From: Gemmatimonadota bacterium
GTDB taxonomy: Bacteria > JAAXHH01
Assembly (NCBI GenBank): GCA_026705925.1
Contig: JAPOZT010000011.1
Coordinates: forward strand, 400,857 to 464,856
Reading direction: 5' to 3'
Length of the DNA: 64,000 bases
Shown here: positions 26,083-34,713 of the stretch, piece after piece
Numbering within the stretch: the stretch's first letter is position 1
Layout of the letters: every line of letters begins with the position of its first letter
Translations under genes and position numbers: made by a program
The notes under the pieces: model-generated
The model's input: only the letters and a program-made list of their open reading frames with translations
The model's database searches: none
What the model was told of the DNA's origin: nothing

Positions 26083-27066
26083 TCAGAGGGCGGTCACCTC
26101 GGACACCCAGGAATCGACCAGGAACCGGGCGATGGAATCCCGGCGCGGCAGGGCACATGAGGCCGACTCGTCGCCCCACTCGCCGAAACCCCGGACCTCC
26201 TCGGCGGTAAACCACCGGGCCGCCAAGAGTTCATCCGGGTTCACCACGATAGCGGTGGTTTCCGCCCGCGCGCGGAAACCCAGCATCAGCGACGAGGGGA
26301 AGGGCCAGGGCTGGGAGGCCTGGTAGTACGCCGCGCTCACGTGGACGCCAACCTCTTCAAACACCTCCCGGGCCACCGTTTCTTCGAGGCTCTCCCCCGG
26401 TTCCGTGTAGCCGGAAAGGGTGGAAAACACGTTCGGCGGCGGCCTGTGGTGGTTGCCCAGGAGGCACATGGGCGGTCGGCCGTCTTCCGGCCGGTATTCC
26501 ACCAGCGTGATTACCGCGGGGTCGATGCGGGGGAAGGCGTTCCGGCCGCAATCCGTGTCCGTGCACCGGCGCCGGTGGCCTCCTTCCCGGCTTTCCGTCG
26601 CATGACCGCATCGGCCGCAGTACCGGTTCTCGCGGTGCCAGTACAGCATCCCCCGCGCATAGGCCATGAGCGCGGCCCCGCGCGCGTCGATCGACGAACC
26701 GGCGCGCCAGAGGTCCTGGAATTTCCCTCGTCCCCCGGCCGCGGCGACCGCCTCTTCTTCATCGGAACCCGATAGGTCCACCGCGAAAACGGCGCGGTCT
26801 CCCTCCATGCCCAGGAACACGGTTTCGCAACTGGCCGTCAGCACGTCCGCGCCGACTGTGCTCACTCCGCCGGCCTGGCCCTCACAGATGACTGCGGTCG
26901 GCAAAATTGCCCCATGCCCGTCGTCGATCAGGCTCAGGTCACGCCAGACGGGTATGTAACGGGTATCGTCCCGGACCAGCCGCCCCGCAATCCACTCCGG
27001 ATCGCCGCGCCGTTCCTCCGCCCGATCAAGTGGGACGTCCGCGAATTTCAGCACCGGATTGTCCAT
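26083..27066 (-). CDS. NudC-like NAD+/NADH diphosphatase (Nudix)
   Basis: 327 residues with the NudC domain order: variable N-terminal part, zinc ribbon (YCGRCG ... CTDTDC), then the Nudix box GYTEPGESLEETVAREVFEEVGV and the NAD-specific SQPWPFPSSLM motif eight to ten residues later. NudC hydrolyses NAD(H) and removes NAD caps from RNA. It lies 28 nt downstream of the Tat-type aminotransferase and 27 nt before the GH32 gene on the same strand. Confidence 0.93.
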   Translation of the reverse strand: MDNPVLKFADVPLDRAEERRGDPEWIAGRLVRDDTRYIPVWRDLSLIDDGHGAILPTAVICEGQAGGVSTVGADVLTASCETVFLGMEGDRAVFAVDLSGSDEEEAVAAAGGRGKFQDLWRAGSSIDARGAALMAYARGMLYWHRENRYCGRCGHATESREGGHRRRCTDTDCGRNAFPRIDPAVITLVEYRPEDGRPPMCLLGNHHRPPPNVFSTLSGYTEPGESLEETVAREVFEEVGVHVSAAYYQASQPWPFPSSLMLGFRARAETTAIVVNPDELLAARWFTAEEVRGFGEWGDESASCALPRRDSIARFLVDSWVSEVTAL

Positions 27067-27094
27067 GGGACCCGTGTCTCGTCCGAATGCCGCG

Positions 27095-28315
27095 CTACAA
27101 CACCGCTTCCAGCGTGTTGATGAAGGCCTCGTTCTCGTCCGGGGTTCCGACGGTCACGCGCAAATGCCCCTTCAGCCCCCACCACATGGCGTCGCCGATC
27201 CAGACGTTGCGCTCCTGGAGCGCGCTGAACACGGATTCGGCCTTGTCCCCGAGTCGGAACAAGATAAAGCACGAATCGCTGGGCGTATACGGGATATCCA
27301 GCCGTTCGAAGGCCTCGCCCAGGTAGGCCTTGCCTTCCTCCACCGTCTGCCGGCTCCGTTCGTAGTGGGCGTGGTCGTCCAGCGCGGCGAGGGCGGCGTA
27401 CACGCCCAGGTTGCCCGGCGGCCCGCCCAGGTTGTAAAGCGACAGCTTCCGTCTCAGCCGGGGCGAGAGCGCGGCGTACCCGACGCGCATGCCCGCCAGT
27501 CCGTAGATCTTGGAGAAGGTCCTGGATACGATCACGTTGTCGTGTTCGCGCGCCAGGTACATCGCGTCGCGGTAACCGGGATCGGACGTGTAGTCGATAT
27601 AGGCTTCGTCGATGAACACCGTAACGTGAGACGGCACGGATCGGACGAAATCCGCCAGCGCGTCATGTTCCACCACGGTGCTGGTGGGATTATTGGGATT
27701 CGTCACGACCACGACCGTCGTGTGGTCGTTGATCCTTTCGTACATGGCGTTCAGGTTGTGCCGCAGGTCTCGGGTCAGACGGACGTAGTTGATCTTGACG
27801 TCGACGCCTTCTTCTTCTTTGAACCGTCTCCAGACATCCGCCGTATCGAAGTAGGCGGGCTGGGCCTGGACCAGTTCCGCCTTGTCCCGGACCGTCGCCA
27901 GACCCACCGAGTGCAGGATCATGCTGGAGCCCGCGCTCAGGATCATCCGGCGGTCTTTCGTCACCTCTTCCCAGTTGTCCCACGTCGTCTCGGTGACCGG
28001 CAGCCCGTGTTTCCGTTCGAGGGCGTTTATGAGGCCTTCCACCGGGTCCGGCATGAAACTCCAGTGGTAGCGGTTCACGTCGAAAATGCGTGCGGCGACC
28101 GCCTCGACGGCTCGCGGAGACGGTCCCAGGGGGTTCTCGTTGGACGACAGGTTCACGTAGCCCGGCGCGATACCGTGGCCCTGGATGTCCTCCGGTTTCT
28201 TGCCCGACACCAGGGCCTGCGCCATCACCATCGGATCGACCGCCAGGGCGCCCAGGCCCCCCAGCAGCGTTCCCCCGATGAATCCACGACGCGACAGGTT
28301 GGAATCTGGTTTCAT
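27095..28315 (-). CDS. HisC-like class I/II PLP aminotransferase with Tat signal
   Basis: 406 residues. The N-terminus is a twin-arginine signal: SRRGFIG at 8-14, a hydrophobic GGTLLGGLGALAV core, then VMAQA before the likely cleavage. The body is a fold-type I aminotransferase of the histidinol-phosphate type: LSSNENPLGPSPRA, NPNNPTS, FIDEAYIDY and the PLP Lys in SRTFSKIYGLAGMRVGY. Tat export implies that the PLP-loaded enzyme is folded in the cytoplasm and acts in the periplasm, unlike biosynthetic HisC. It overlaps the class III aminotransferase by 4 nt. The substrate is not predictable. Confidence 0.9.
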   Translation of the reverse strand: MKPDSNLSRRGFIGGTLLGGLGALAVDPMVMAQALVSGKKPEDIQGHGIAPGYVNLSSNENPLGPSPRAVEAVAARIFDVNRYHWSFMPDPVEGLINALERKHGLPVTETTWDNWEEVTKDRRMILSAGSSMILHSVGLATVRDKAELVQAQPAYFDTADVWRRFKEEEGVDVKINYVRLTRDLRHNLNAMYERINDHTTVVVVTNPNNPTSTVVEHDALADFVRSVPSHVTVFIDEAYIDYTSDPGYRDAMYLAREHDNVIVSRTFSKIYGLAGMRVGYAALSPRLRRKLSLYNLGGPPGNLGVYAALAALDDHAHYERSRQTVEEGKAYLGEAFERLDIPYTPSDSCFILFRLGDKAESVFSALQERNVWIGDAMWWGLKGHLRVTVGTPDENEAFINTLEAVL

Positions 28316-29673
28316 GACGTTTTCAACTCCTTTATTGTTTCCCGGATGCTCTCCGCCAATATGTCCAGCATGAGGTCCGTCTCTTCCCGGGTGATGACGA
28401 GGGGCGGCGCCAGGGCGATCCAGTTGGGATCGAAGCGCGTCAGCAGCCCTTTCTCGAGCGCGGCATGGCCGGCCTGCACGCCAAATTTCACCGATGGATC
28501 GAAGGGCGCGCGGGTATAGGGATCTTTCACGAATTCAACCCCGGCCAGCAGGCCGCAGCCCCGGATATCGCCCACGATGCCATATTCCCGCAGATCCTCG
28601 AGCCGCTGCCGGACATAGGCGCCCGTCTCGCGTGCCCGGGCGCACAAGTCTCTTTCCTGTATCTCCGCCAGGTTCGCCAGGCCGGCCGCCGCGGCCAGCG
28701 GATTGCCGCCGTAGGTGTGGCCGTGGGAGAACTCGACCTCGTCCTCTTCGCGACCGAGAAAGGCGGAGGCGATGGAATCCCGGAAGGCGATCCCCGCCAG
28801 GGGCACGTATCCGCTGGACATGCCCTTGCCCATGCAGAGGATGTCAGGCGCCGCCTCGAAGGTCTGGGCCGCGAACATGCTGCCGGTGCGGCCGAAGCCG
28901 GTGATGATCTCGTCGTAGATCAGGAGGATTTTGTGACGGTCGCAGATATCCCGCAGCTCGGGGAGATACCCGGGCGGCGGCATGATGATCCCCCCGGTGT
29001 TCCCCACGGGTTCCAGGATGAACGCGGCGATGGTCTCGGCGCCTTCCAGCTCGATGAGGTCCTCCACTGTCCGGGCGCAGAAGACCTCGCAGTCCGGGAA
29101 GGTCTTTTCATAGGGACACCGGTAGCAGGTCGGCGGGTGGACGTGCAGGAAACCGTGCAGCGTGGGTTCGAACATGGTCTTGCGTCGGCGCGTACCCGTG
29201 GCCGACAGGGCCCCCATGGTCGCGCCGTGGTACCCGTGGAACCGCGAGATCACCTTGAACTTTCCCGGGTTGCCGGTCTGACGGTGGTATTGCCGCGCCA
29301 GCTTCATGGCCGCCTCGGTGGCTTCCGATCCGCCGGACAGGAGCTTGATGGTGTTCAGGTCTTCCGGCGTGACTTCCGCCAGTCGCTGGACCAGCTCGAT
29401 GGCCGGGGGGCTGGTGGCGTGGAGCGGTGGCGCGAAGGCCATCGTGTCCAGCTGCGCCTTGATCGCCTCGATGATCCTTCGGTTGCCGTGGCCGGCGTTC
29501 ACGGTGAAAATGCCTGACAGGCCGTCCAGGATCCGCTGCCCGTTCACGTCCTCGTACCAGACCCCGTCCGCCTTCCGGACGACGAGGGGGTCCTCGATAA
29601 AGGTCTCCATCTGGCGCAGGTCGAGGACGAGCCGCCGCAAGGATTCAGGCGCTGTGAGCAGTTCGGTATTCAT
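28312..29673 (-). CDS. Class III PLP aminotransferase (omega-transaminase type)
   Basis: 453 residues. Family landmarks are YEDVNGQRILDGLSGIFTVNAGHG, LSGGSEATEAAMKLARQYHRQTGN, FHGYHGATMGALSATG, LLIYDEIITGFGRTGSMFA with the PLP-binding Asp, and DILCMGKGMSSGYVPLAG with the catalytic Lys. Members use amines, omega-amino acids or taurine-like substrates with pyruvate. An 'aspartate aminotransferase family' label would not specify more. Together with the next gene it gives two adjacent PLP enzymes, one cytoplasmic and one exported. Confidence 0.93.
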   Translation of the reverse strand: MNTELLTAPESLRRLVLDLRQMETFIEDPLVVRKADGVWYEDVNGQRILDGLSGIFTVNAGHGNRRIIEAIKAQLDTMAFAPPLHATSPPAIELVQRLAEVTPEDLNTIKLLSGGSEATEAAMKLARQYHRQTGNPGKFKVISRFHGYHGATMGALSATGTRRRKTMFEPTLHGFLHVHPPTCYRCPYEKTFPDCEVFCARTVEDLIELEGAETIAAFILEPVGNTGGIIMPPPGYLPELRDICDRHKILLIYDEIITGFGRTGSMFAAQTFEAAPDILCMGKGMSSGYVPLAGIAFRDSIASAFLGREEDEVEFSHGHTYGGNPLAAAAGLANLAEIQERDLCARARETGAYVRQRLEDLREYGIVGDIRGCGLLAGVEFVKDPYTRAPFDPSVKFGVQAGHAALEKGLLTRFDPNWIALAPPLVITREETDLMLDILAESIRETIKELKTS

Positions 29674-29724
29674 CGGGTAATCTCTTGAGCGCGGGCAGAA
29701 CGGGGGCGTGCATGTGGCCGCCGG

Positions 29725-30258
29725 CTAGTACAGCCGGTCGATGACGATGTCCGCCCCGGAGTCTCCGACGACCACCCGCGGGTTGACCCCTTCCATGTCG
29801 CCCGCCTGCGGTACGCCGGCGTTTCCATCCAGGTCGATGCGCGCAACGATGGTGACTTCCCCGGTGAAAGCCGGGCCCTGGACGGCCTGATCCGCGCCGG
29901 TCAGCGTGTACGGCATGGGGAACCGCAGGCTCCTGAAACGCTTGACGGCCATGGGTGGACCGTCCTGGCTTCGTCTCGCCATGACGTACATGGTCTCCGA
30001 ACCCCTGAGCCGCGCGAAGAGTTCCGGTGCAATGTCGATGGTTCCCGAAACGCTCGGGCCGCCTGCCGGGGGCGCGGTGGGCTGTCCTTCCTCGAAGCTT
30101 CGGCCCGCCACCCGGCTGCCGTCGATCGGCCGCTGCGCCTCCACGAAGGACCTGCCGGATGCCTGTCCGCCGTCCTCGGGCAGGGGACGCAGGTTCTGAT
30201 CGCATCCGCACCAGATCAGCACACCCAGCAATATCGTTTTGAATTGCAATAGACGCAT
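29725..30258 (-). CDS. Lipoprotein-like protein with CcmI C-terminal-type domain
   Basis: 177 residues starting MRLLQFKTILLGVLIWCGC, a short hydrophobic N-terminus with Cys at 17 and 19 that could be a lipid anchor, although the lipobox is imperfect. After a Gly/Ser/Pro linker, the C-terminal ~110 residues (VSGTIDIAPELFARLRG, MYVMARRSQDGPPMAVKRFR, VARIDLDGNAGVPQAGDMEGV) match the C-terminal domain of cytochrome c biogenesis protein CcmI/CycH. The TPR region of CcmI is missing. The start MRLL is preferred over an upstream in-frame Met that lacks signal character. Confidence 0.75.
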   Translation of the reverse strand: MRLLQFKTILLGVLIWCGCDQNLRPLPEDGGQASGRSFVEAQRPIDGSRVAGRSFEEGQPTAPPAGGPSVSGTIDIAPELFARLRGSETMYVMARRSQDGPPMAVKRFRSLRFPMPYTLTGADQAVQGPAFTGEVTIVARIDLDGNAGVPQAGDMEGVNPRVVVGDSGADIVIDRLY

Positions 30259-30261
30259 GTT

Positions 30262-30300
30262 AGCAAAAGGTACCGGCAAAGGGTCCCGGCAAAGGGTCCC
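30262..30300. repeat. 13-bp tandem repeat just upstream of the CcmI-like gene
   Basis: Two perfect units (30275-30287, 30288-30300) and one degenerate unit (30262-30274) lie directly before the start codon at 30258 and form its 5' leader. Confidence 0.8.
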
Positions 30301-30446
30301 GGTTATGGACCACGGCCGGCAGGAAGACCCTATGCTGAAGGTGTTTTTCATCGTCCGGACACTCCGGATAGTCTAGGCGAACCCCCGCCGGTTGTCAACC
30401 TCTATGTACCTGCGCTGTGTACCTGCACGAGGGAACAAGAAAACCC

Positions 30447-30476
30447 TTGACTTGACCGGTTGCGCAGACCTAACAT
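30447..30476 (+). promoter_or_regulatory. Sigma-70-type promoter for the cold-shock/VOC operon
   Basis: TTGACT (30447-30452), an 18-nt spacer and TAACAT (30471-30476). Transcription from here would leave a leader of about 190 nt before the start codon at 30673. Confidence 0.6.
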
Positions 30477-30672
30477 GGAACTTCGTCGGCGACTCCTTTC
30501 CCGGGGTTGGTCGGCATGTTGTTTCAGGCAGGCGAAGCACGAGCGCTCATCTTCTTTGCCATGCCTGCCTCGGGTGGGAATGGCCCGCAGTGTCTCGCCA
30601 GATTCCGCCTCTTCTTTTCGATAAACCGGGTCTTCTTCCAAGGCGGTTCCACGGAACCGGGACTGGACAGTC
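30477..30672 (+). other. Long untranslated leader upstream of the cold-shock-domain gene
   Basis: No plausible gene is seen between the CcmI-like start (30258) and 30673. The last part contains a perfect inverted repeat CGGTTCC-AC-GGAACCG (30644-30659) about 14 nt before the ATG, positioned to influence the ribosome site. Long structured leaders are known for cspA-type cold-shock genes; here the parallel is only positional. Confidence 0.45.
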
Positions 30673-31305
30673 ATGCCGCAGGGTACCATCACCAGGCTGA
30701 ACCACACCAGGGGTTACGGGTTCATCAACACCCCGGAGAACGAGGACCTGTTTTTCCATCGATCGAACATTACGGACGGGCAGTTCTCGTTACTGCAGGT
30801 CGGAGACCGGGTGACGTATTCCGTCCAGTTCACTTCCCGCGGTCCTCGCGCCGACCAGGTCCAGGTCCAGAGTCAGTCAGTGAAACTCCAGGTCAACCTG
30901 GCCGTGAAGGACCTGCAGGTGTCCGCGGCATTCTACACGGAGACCTTCGGCTTCAAGGAACTGTCGAACGATCCCGGTTACATCCTGCTCCAGCGGAACG
31001 AACTGATCCTCGGACTGAAGACCGACGAACTGCTCTGGTATCCGGACCCGGGGGAACAGCCCGTCGAGTCGCTCGCCCGCGGCGTGGGGGTCGAACTGGT
31101 CCTGGAGATCTCGGATATCGGCCAGTTCCATGCGAAGATGCAACAGGCCGGGGTGTCCATACACGAACCGCTGAAGGAACAGCCCTGGGGCGCCACGGAC
31201 TTCCGCATGCTGGACCCGGACGGCTACTACTGGCGGATCACGTCCCCTCGCGACCGCGATGCCGTCCAGGCCGAAGAAGAAACGGCGGAAGGTGAACCCG
31301 CATGA
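30673..31305 (+). CDS. Cold-shock domain fused to a VOC (glyoxalase-like) domain
   Basis: 210 residues in two domains. Residues 1-68 are a cold-shock domain: [30 protein letters not shown] carries the RNP1-like KGYGFI and RNP2-like VFFH equivalents. Residues about 70-195 are a VOC domain: [26 protein letters not shown], then [25 protein letters not shown] and [14 protein letters not shown], which carries the usual metal-ligand-position residues only in part. There is no stop or frame break between them. The next gene (ppgK) overlaps by 4 nt. Function is unknown; RNA binding plus small-molecule sensing is a hypothesis. Confidence 0.88.
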   Translation: MPQGTITRLNHTRGYGFINTPENEDLFFHRSNITDGQFSLLQVGDRVTYSVQFTSRGPRADQVQVQSQSVKLQVNLAVKDLQVSAAFYTETFGFKELSNDPGYILLQRNELILGLKTDELLWYPDPGEQPVESLARGVGVELVLEISDIGQFHAKMQQAGVSIHEPLKEQPWGATDFRMLDPDGYYWRITSPRDRDAVQAEEETAEGEPA

Positions 31306-32039
31306 GTCTTCTCGGGATCGATATCGGCGGAACGGGCATCAAAGGTGCGCCGGTCTGCCTGGAAACCGGAAGACTCGAGACGGAACGCTTCAGGATCAGC
31401 ACCCCCAGGCCGGCCACGCCAAAGAAAGTCATCGAGACCGCGGCGGAGATCGTCCGGCACTTCGACCTGCAGGGTCCTGTTGGATTCGGCTTTCCCGCGG
31501 TCATCAAGCACGGTACGGTGCGGACCGCCGCGAACATCGACCCGTCCTGGATCGGCGTCAACGCCGTAGAACGCATGGGGAAGGCGACGAGCCGGACGGT
31601 CGTCTTCGTGAACGACGCGGATGCCGCGGGCATGGCGGAGATGCGGTACGGCGCGGGCCGGAGCCGGGACGGCGTGGTGGTCATCGCGACCCTGGGAACG
31701 GGCATCGGCACTTCCCTGTTTGTCGACGGCGCGCTCGTGCCCAGCACCGAATTCGGACACATCGAGATGAAAGGCCGCGTCGCGGAGAAATACGCCGCCG
31801 AAAGCGTTCGGAAGGCGAAGGGCCTGAGCTGGGAGGAATGGGGTGGGCGCGTGAACGAGTACCTGTGCAGGCTGGACGAGTTGATCCGCCCGGACCTGAT
31901 CATCGTGGGCGGCGGCGCCAGCAACAAGTACGAAAAGTTCTCGTCGTGCCTCACCGTGGATACCGAGGTCGTGCCCGCCCGGATGAGGAACCAGGCCGGG
32001 ATCATCGGGGCGGCCCTGGCCGCGCAGACCGCCGCGTGA
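31302..32039 (+). CDS. ppgK: Polyphosphate glucokinase (ROK family)
   Basis: 245 residues. The N-terminal phosphate loop [23 protein letters not shown] and the segment [22 protein letters not shown] are specific for polyphosphate/ATP glucokinases, as are [57 protein letters not shown] with the ROK catalytic region, and the [13 protein letters not shown] helix. It phosphorylates glucose with polyphosphate or ATP. The zinc-binding ROK Cys motif is absent, as usual in this subfamily. It is translationally coupled to the CSD-VOC gene. Confidence 0.93.
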   Translation: MSLLGIDIGGTGIKGAPVCLETGRLETERFRISTPRPATPKKVIETAAEIVRHFDLQGPVGFGFPAVIKHGTVRTAANIDPSWIGVNAVERMGKATSRTVVFVNDADAAGMAEMRYGAGRSRDGVVVIATLGTGIGTSLFVDGALVPSTEFGHIEMKGRVAEKYAAESVRKAKGLSWEEWGGRVNEYLCRLDELIRPDLIIVGGGASNKYEKFSSCLTVDTEVVPARMRNQAGIIGAALAAQTAA

Positions 32040-32072
32040 GGGCGGCCCTGGCCGCGCAGACCGCCGCGTGAG
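32009..32072. repeat. Perfect 32-bp tandem duplication spanning the ppgK stop
   Basis: 32009-32040 encodes the last residues and the stop of ppgK and is repeated exactly at 32041-32072, so a second stop lies in the same relative place. Confidence 0.92.
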
Positions 32073-32143
32073 CCACCAGACCAGCGAGACCAGAAGAAAG
32101 CACCCTACATGTCCATACTCAGCAAGTCGAAACTGTTTCCCAT

Positions 32144-32992
32144 GTGCCCGAAGGCGTCCGCGGGCGCGTAACCGAAAACCACCGCCTGTCCCCATCGCAT
32201 CGCCTGAAGAGCAGGAAACAGGCCGGCGAGTTCATCCTTGAACGGTGTTTCGTCTCGGTCTACTCCGGCACCGAGCTTCCCAGTATCCAGGAGGCCATAG
32301 ACGGCAGGACCGGCCTCGCCGGCAGCGACACTCGGATCAGCACGGGACAGGGCATCGCCAGCATCTGGCTGAGCGACCTGCCCGAAGCCGTGCCCTGCCT
32401 CTTCGGCACCTTCGTGAAGCGCAAGCCCACGCTCGTCGCCCGGAAGCACTGGGCGGCCCTGCTGGCCATGGAAGGAGAAGGTTTCCAGGGTGCCCGGGAG
32501 CGCAACCGGATCTCCCCGGCGGCGTTCCGCCTGGCCGACTGCATCGAGCGGGACGGCCCGGCCACGGGAAGGGCGTTGCGGGACCGGCTCGCGGGATCCG
32601 CCCCCATGGACGGGCGGACCTTCCGCAAGGCGTTGCTGGAACTCGAGAAGCTGTGGTTGATCGTACCCGGACGGTCCGGACAGCCTGGAAGGAACGTCCA
32701 TGACGCGGCCTCGTGCGTATGGGAGCTGACGAATCGGTGGGTGCCCGACGAGACGGCGAGGGAAGCCCTTTCCATGACCCGCCGTCATGCCATGCGCAGT
32801 CTGCTCGTGGGCGCCGTGGAGTCCGCCGGGGCCGTCGACGAGAAGGCGGTCTACCGGTGGTTCGGCTGGCCCCGGTCCATGACGGGCGTACTCATGGACG
32901 AAGCCCTGTCGGCAGAGGAGTGTTTCCGGGTGGACGGCCCCAGTCCCGTGATCATCTCGAGCACCCTGGCCGAAATCTGGCCCGAAGCGTGA
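32144..32992 (+). CDS. Winged-helix AlkZ-related-like protein, N-terminus uncertain
   Basis: Up to 282 residues. The central part (RISPAAFRLADCIERDGPATGRALRDRL ... RTFRKALLELEKLWLIV) reads as a winged-helix bundle and resembles proteins annotated as AlkZ-related (YcaQ/HTH_42 superfamily, interstrand-crosslink glycosylases), but the catalytic QxQ motif of YcaQ is not seen. The first ~30 residues of this frame are basic and unconserved-looking. An ATG at 32109 with a good upstream purine stretch opens a different frame (MSILSKSKLFPMCPKASAGA) that stops at 32171, so a frameshift or insertion near 32160-32220 may have broken the true N-terminus. Assignment is tentative. Confidence 0.5.
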   Translation: MPEGVRGRVTENHRLSPSHRLKSRKQAGEFILERCFVSVYSGTELPSIQEAIDGRTGLAGSDTRISTGQGIASIWLSDLPEAVPCLFGTFVKRKPTLVARKHWAALLAMEGEGFQGARERNRISPAAFRLADCIERDGPATGRALRDRLAGSAPMDGRTFRKALLELEKLWLIVPGRSGQPGRNVHDAASCVWELTNRWVPDETAREALSMTRRHAMRSLLVGAVESAGAVDEKAVYRWFGWPRSMTGVLMDEALSAEECFRVDGPSPVIISSTLAEIWPEA

Positions 32993-33031
32993 TGCGGCAG
33001 TTCCGGCCGCCTACAGCACTAAATTCCCCCA

Positions 33032-33778
33032 ATGCGACTCTTTCACGATGACGACCAGGTCCAGCTCTGGCTGGGCGACGCGCGCAGGATGGACCCGATT
33101 CCCGACGGGTGCGCCAGCCTGGTCCTGACCTGTCCGCCCTGGTGGGAGAGCGGCGACTACGGCCACCCGGACCAGATCGGTTTCGGCCAGACCTATCCGG
33201 ACTTCCTGGCCTCGCTCTCCGAGGTGTGGGCACAGTGCCACAGGTGCCTTATGCCCGGCAGGGCGATGATCGTCTGGATCGCCGACCTGCTCTGGCGGGA
33301 TGAACCGGTCGCGCTTGCGGCGGATACGCACCGCGGTCTCCAGGAGGCCGGATTTCAGTATGAGGCCACCTGGTACTGGTTCGAACCGGGGAAGGCGGTG
33401 CGGGAGGAGTCGGCGGATGCCCGCGTACCACTCCGATGCCGGCCCAAGGTGCACGCCGAAACCATCCTGGTATACCGGAAGCCCGGCGAATCCGAAGCGC
33501 CGTCGCCTGGTGTCGTGGAAGATAGCAGAATTTCCGCTTCAGCATGGCGGGCGGACCGCCAGGCCGTCTGGACGCCCGACGATAACCTGGAACACCCCCA
33601 CAGGCGCCTGATCCGCCTCTGGTCCTACGCGGGCGAGACGGTCCTGGACCCCTTTGCAGGGCAGGGCACCATCGCGCTGGCCGCGCGCGCGTTGGGGCGC
33701 CGCAGCATCTCCGTGGAACTGAACCCCGATGCCTGCCGGCACATCACCTCGCTGGTCTCGCAGCCTCACATGCCTTGA
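33032..33778 (+). CDS. Orphan site-specific DNA methyltransferase (beta-class order)
   Basis: 248 residues. Catalytic motif IV is T33-C-P-P-W-W, and the SAM-binding motif I, LDPFAGQGTI, comes late (about 205-214), giving the IV-to-I order of beta-class N6-adenine/N4-cytosine enzymes. VELNPDA (about 228-235) is motif II-like, and the final His-rich tail is short. The TCPPWW form is closest to the SPPY/SPPW types, so base specificity cannot be settled. No restriction endonuclease is adjacent. It follows the AlkZ-related-like gene by 39 nt. Confidence 0.88.
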   Translation: MRLFHDDDQVQLWLGDARRMDPIPDGCASLVLTCPPWWESGDYGHPDQIGFGQTYPDFLASLSEVWAQCHRCLMPGRAMIVWIADLLWRDEPVALAADTHRGLQEAGFQYEATWYWFEPGKAVREESADARVPLRCRPKVHAETILVYRKPGESEAPSPGVVEDSRISASAWRADRQAVWTPDDNLEHPHRRLIRLWSYAGETVLDPFAGQGTIALAARALGRRSISVELNPDACRHITSLVSQPHMP

Positions 33779-33808
33779 TCGGCCAACAGGGCCGGAGAGG
33801 CAGGCGTC

Positions 33809-34645
33809 TCACATACCGTTATCGGTCAGCAGGCGCCTCAGATAGGCGACGGCCTTGGGTACCGCGATCTCCTCGGCTTCGACATCCTGCCCTTCGTAGA
33901 CGACCGACATCCAGCCATTGAAACCGACCTGCTTCAGGATCCCCAGAATGCGGGGATAGTCCAGCCACTCCTCCTCGCCGGACTGGACGCGATAGAATTT
34001 CGCCCGCACGTGCGCGGCGTAGGGCGCGCTCTTCTCTATGCTGCCGTAGAAATCGTAGGCGGGATCCGGGTTGCCCCTGCTGCCCGAAGCGCCCGGCGAG
34101 CCCGCGTACTGGCCCGTGTCGAGGATATGGGTGAACGTGGGGCGATCCACCTGGTTCAGGATGCGCACGACGTCGTCGCCGGTGCGGGTCACGCAGCCGT
34201 GATTATGGTTGTGCAGCCCCACGGCCACGCCCCGGGCGGCCCCGTGATCCACCACTTCGGAGATGCCGTAGATCATCCGGGACCAGGTGACCCGCGCGGG
34301 CGTGTCATCCCGCTCCCAGGCCGCGAAGATCCGGACCAGGGGCACGTTCAGCCGCGCGGCCACGTCGATCCAGTGCTTGACCATCTGGATTTCGGCGGCG
34401 ATCTCCCCGGGCGGCTTTCCGAAGTTGTTGCTGATGCCCAGGTAGGAGATGGCAAGCCCCCGCTGCAGGCAACGCATGCGGACGTCCCGCAGGTACGCGT
34501 CATCTTCCGATTCCAGCGCCCTGGTATGGATGTCGATCCCGTCGAGTCCCAGTTCGCGGGCGAGGTCGATGAAGTCGAACAGGTCGATGCGGCCTTCGGA
34601 AATGGCGTGGCTGTAACTCAAGGACATGCAACCGAGCTTGATCAC
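33809..34645 (-). CDS. Xylose isomerase-like TIM-barrel sugar isomerase/epimerase
   Basis: 278 residues of the AP-endonuclease-2/xylose isomerase-like fold. Characteristic strands are GCMSLSYSHAI, LGLDGIDIHTRALES, VGLHNHNHGCVT, FTHILDTGQYAG and GWMSVVYEGQDVEAEEIAVPKAVAYLR, in which His, Asp and Glu would bind a divalent metal. Such enzymes act on hydroxypyruvate, inosose, ketoses or dehydrated sugars. No substrate-specific context is present. Confidence 0.88.
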   Translation of the reverse strand: MIKLGCMSLSYSHAISEGRIDLFDFIDLARELGLDGIDIHTRALESEDDAYLRDVRMRCLQRGLAISYLGISNNFGKPPGEIAAEIQMVKHWIDVAARLNVPLVRIFAAWERDDTPARVTWSRMIYGISEVVDHGAARGVAVGLHNHNHGCVTRTGDDVVRILNQVDRPTFTHILDTGQYAGSPGASGSRGNPDPAYDFYGSIEKSAPYAAHVRAKFYRVQSGEEEWLDYPRILGILKQVGFNGWMSVVYEGQDVEAEEIAVPKAVAYLRRLLTDNGM

Positions 34646-34713
34646 TGCGTGTCGTCCTTTCTATCGCCGGCCGGGGCATTGCCGGCGCGGTCGTCGGCCG
34701 GGTTGCGGCCTTT

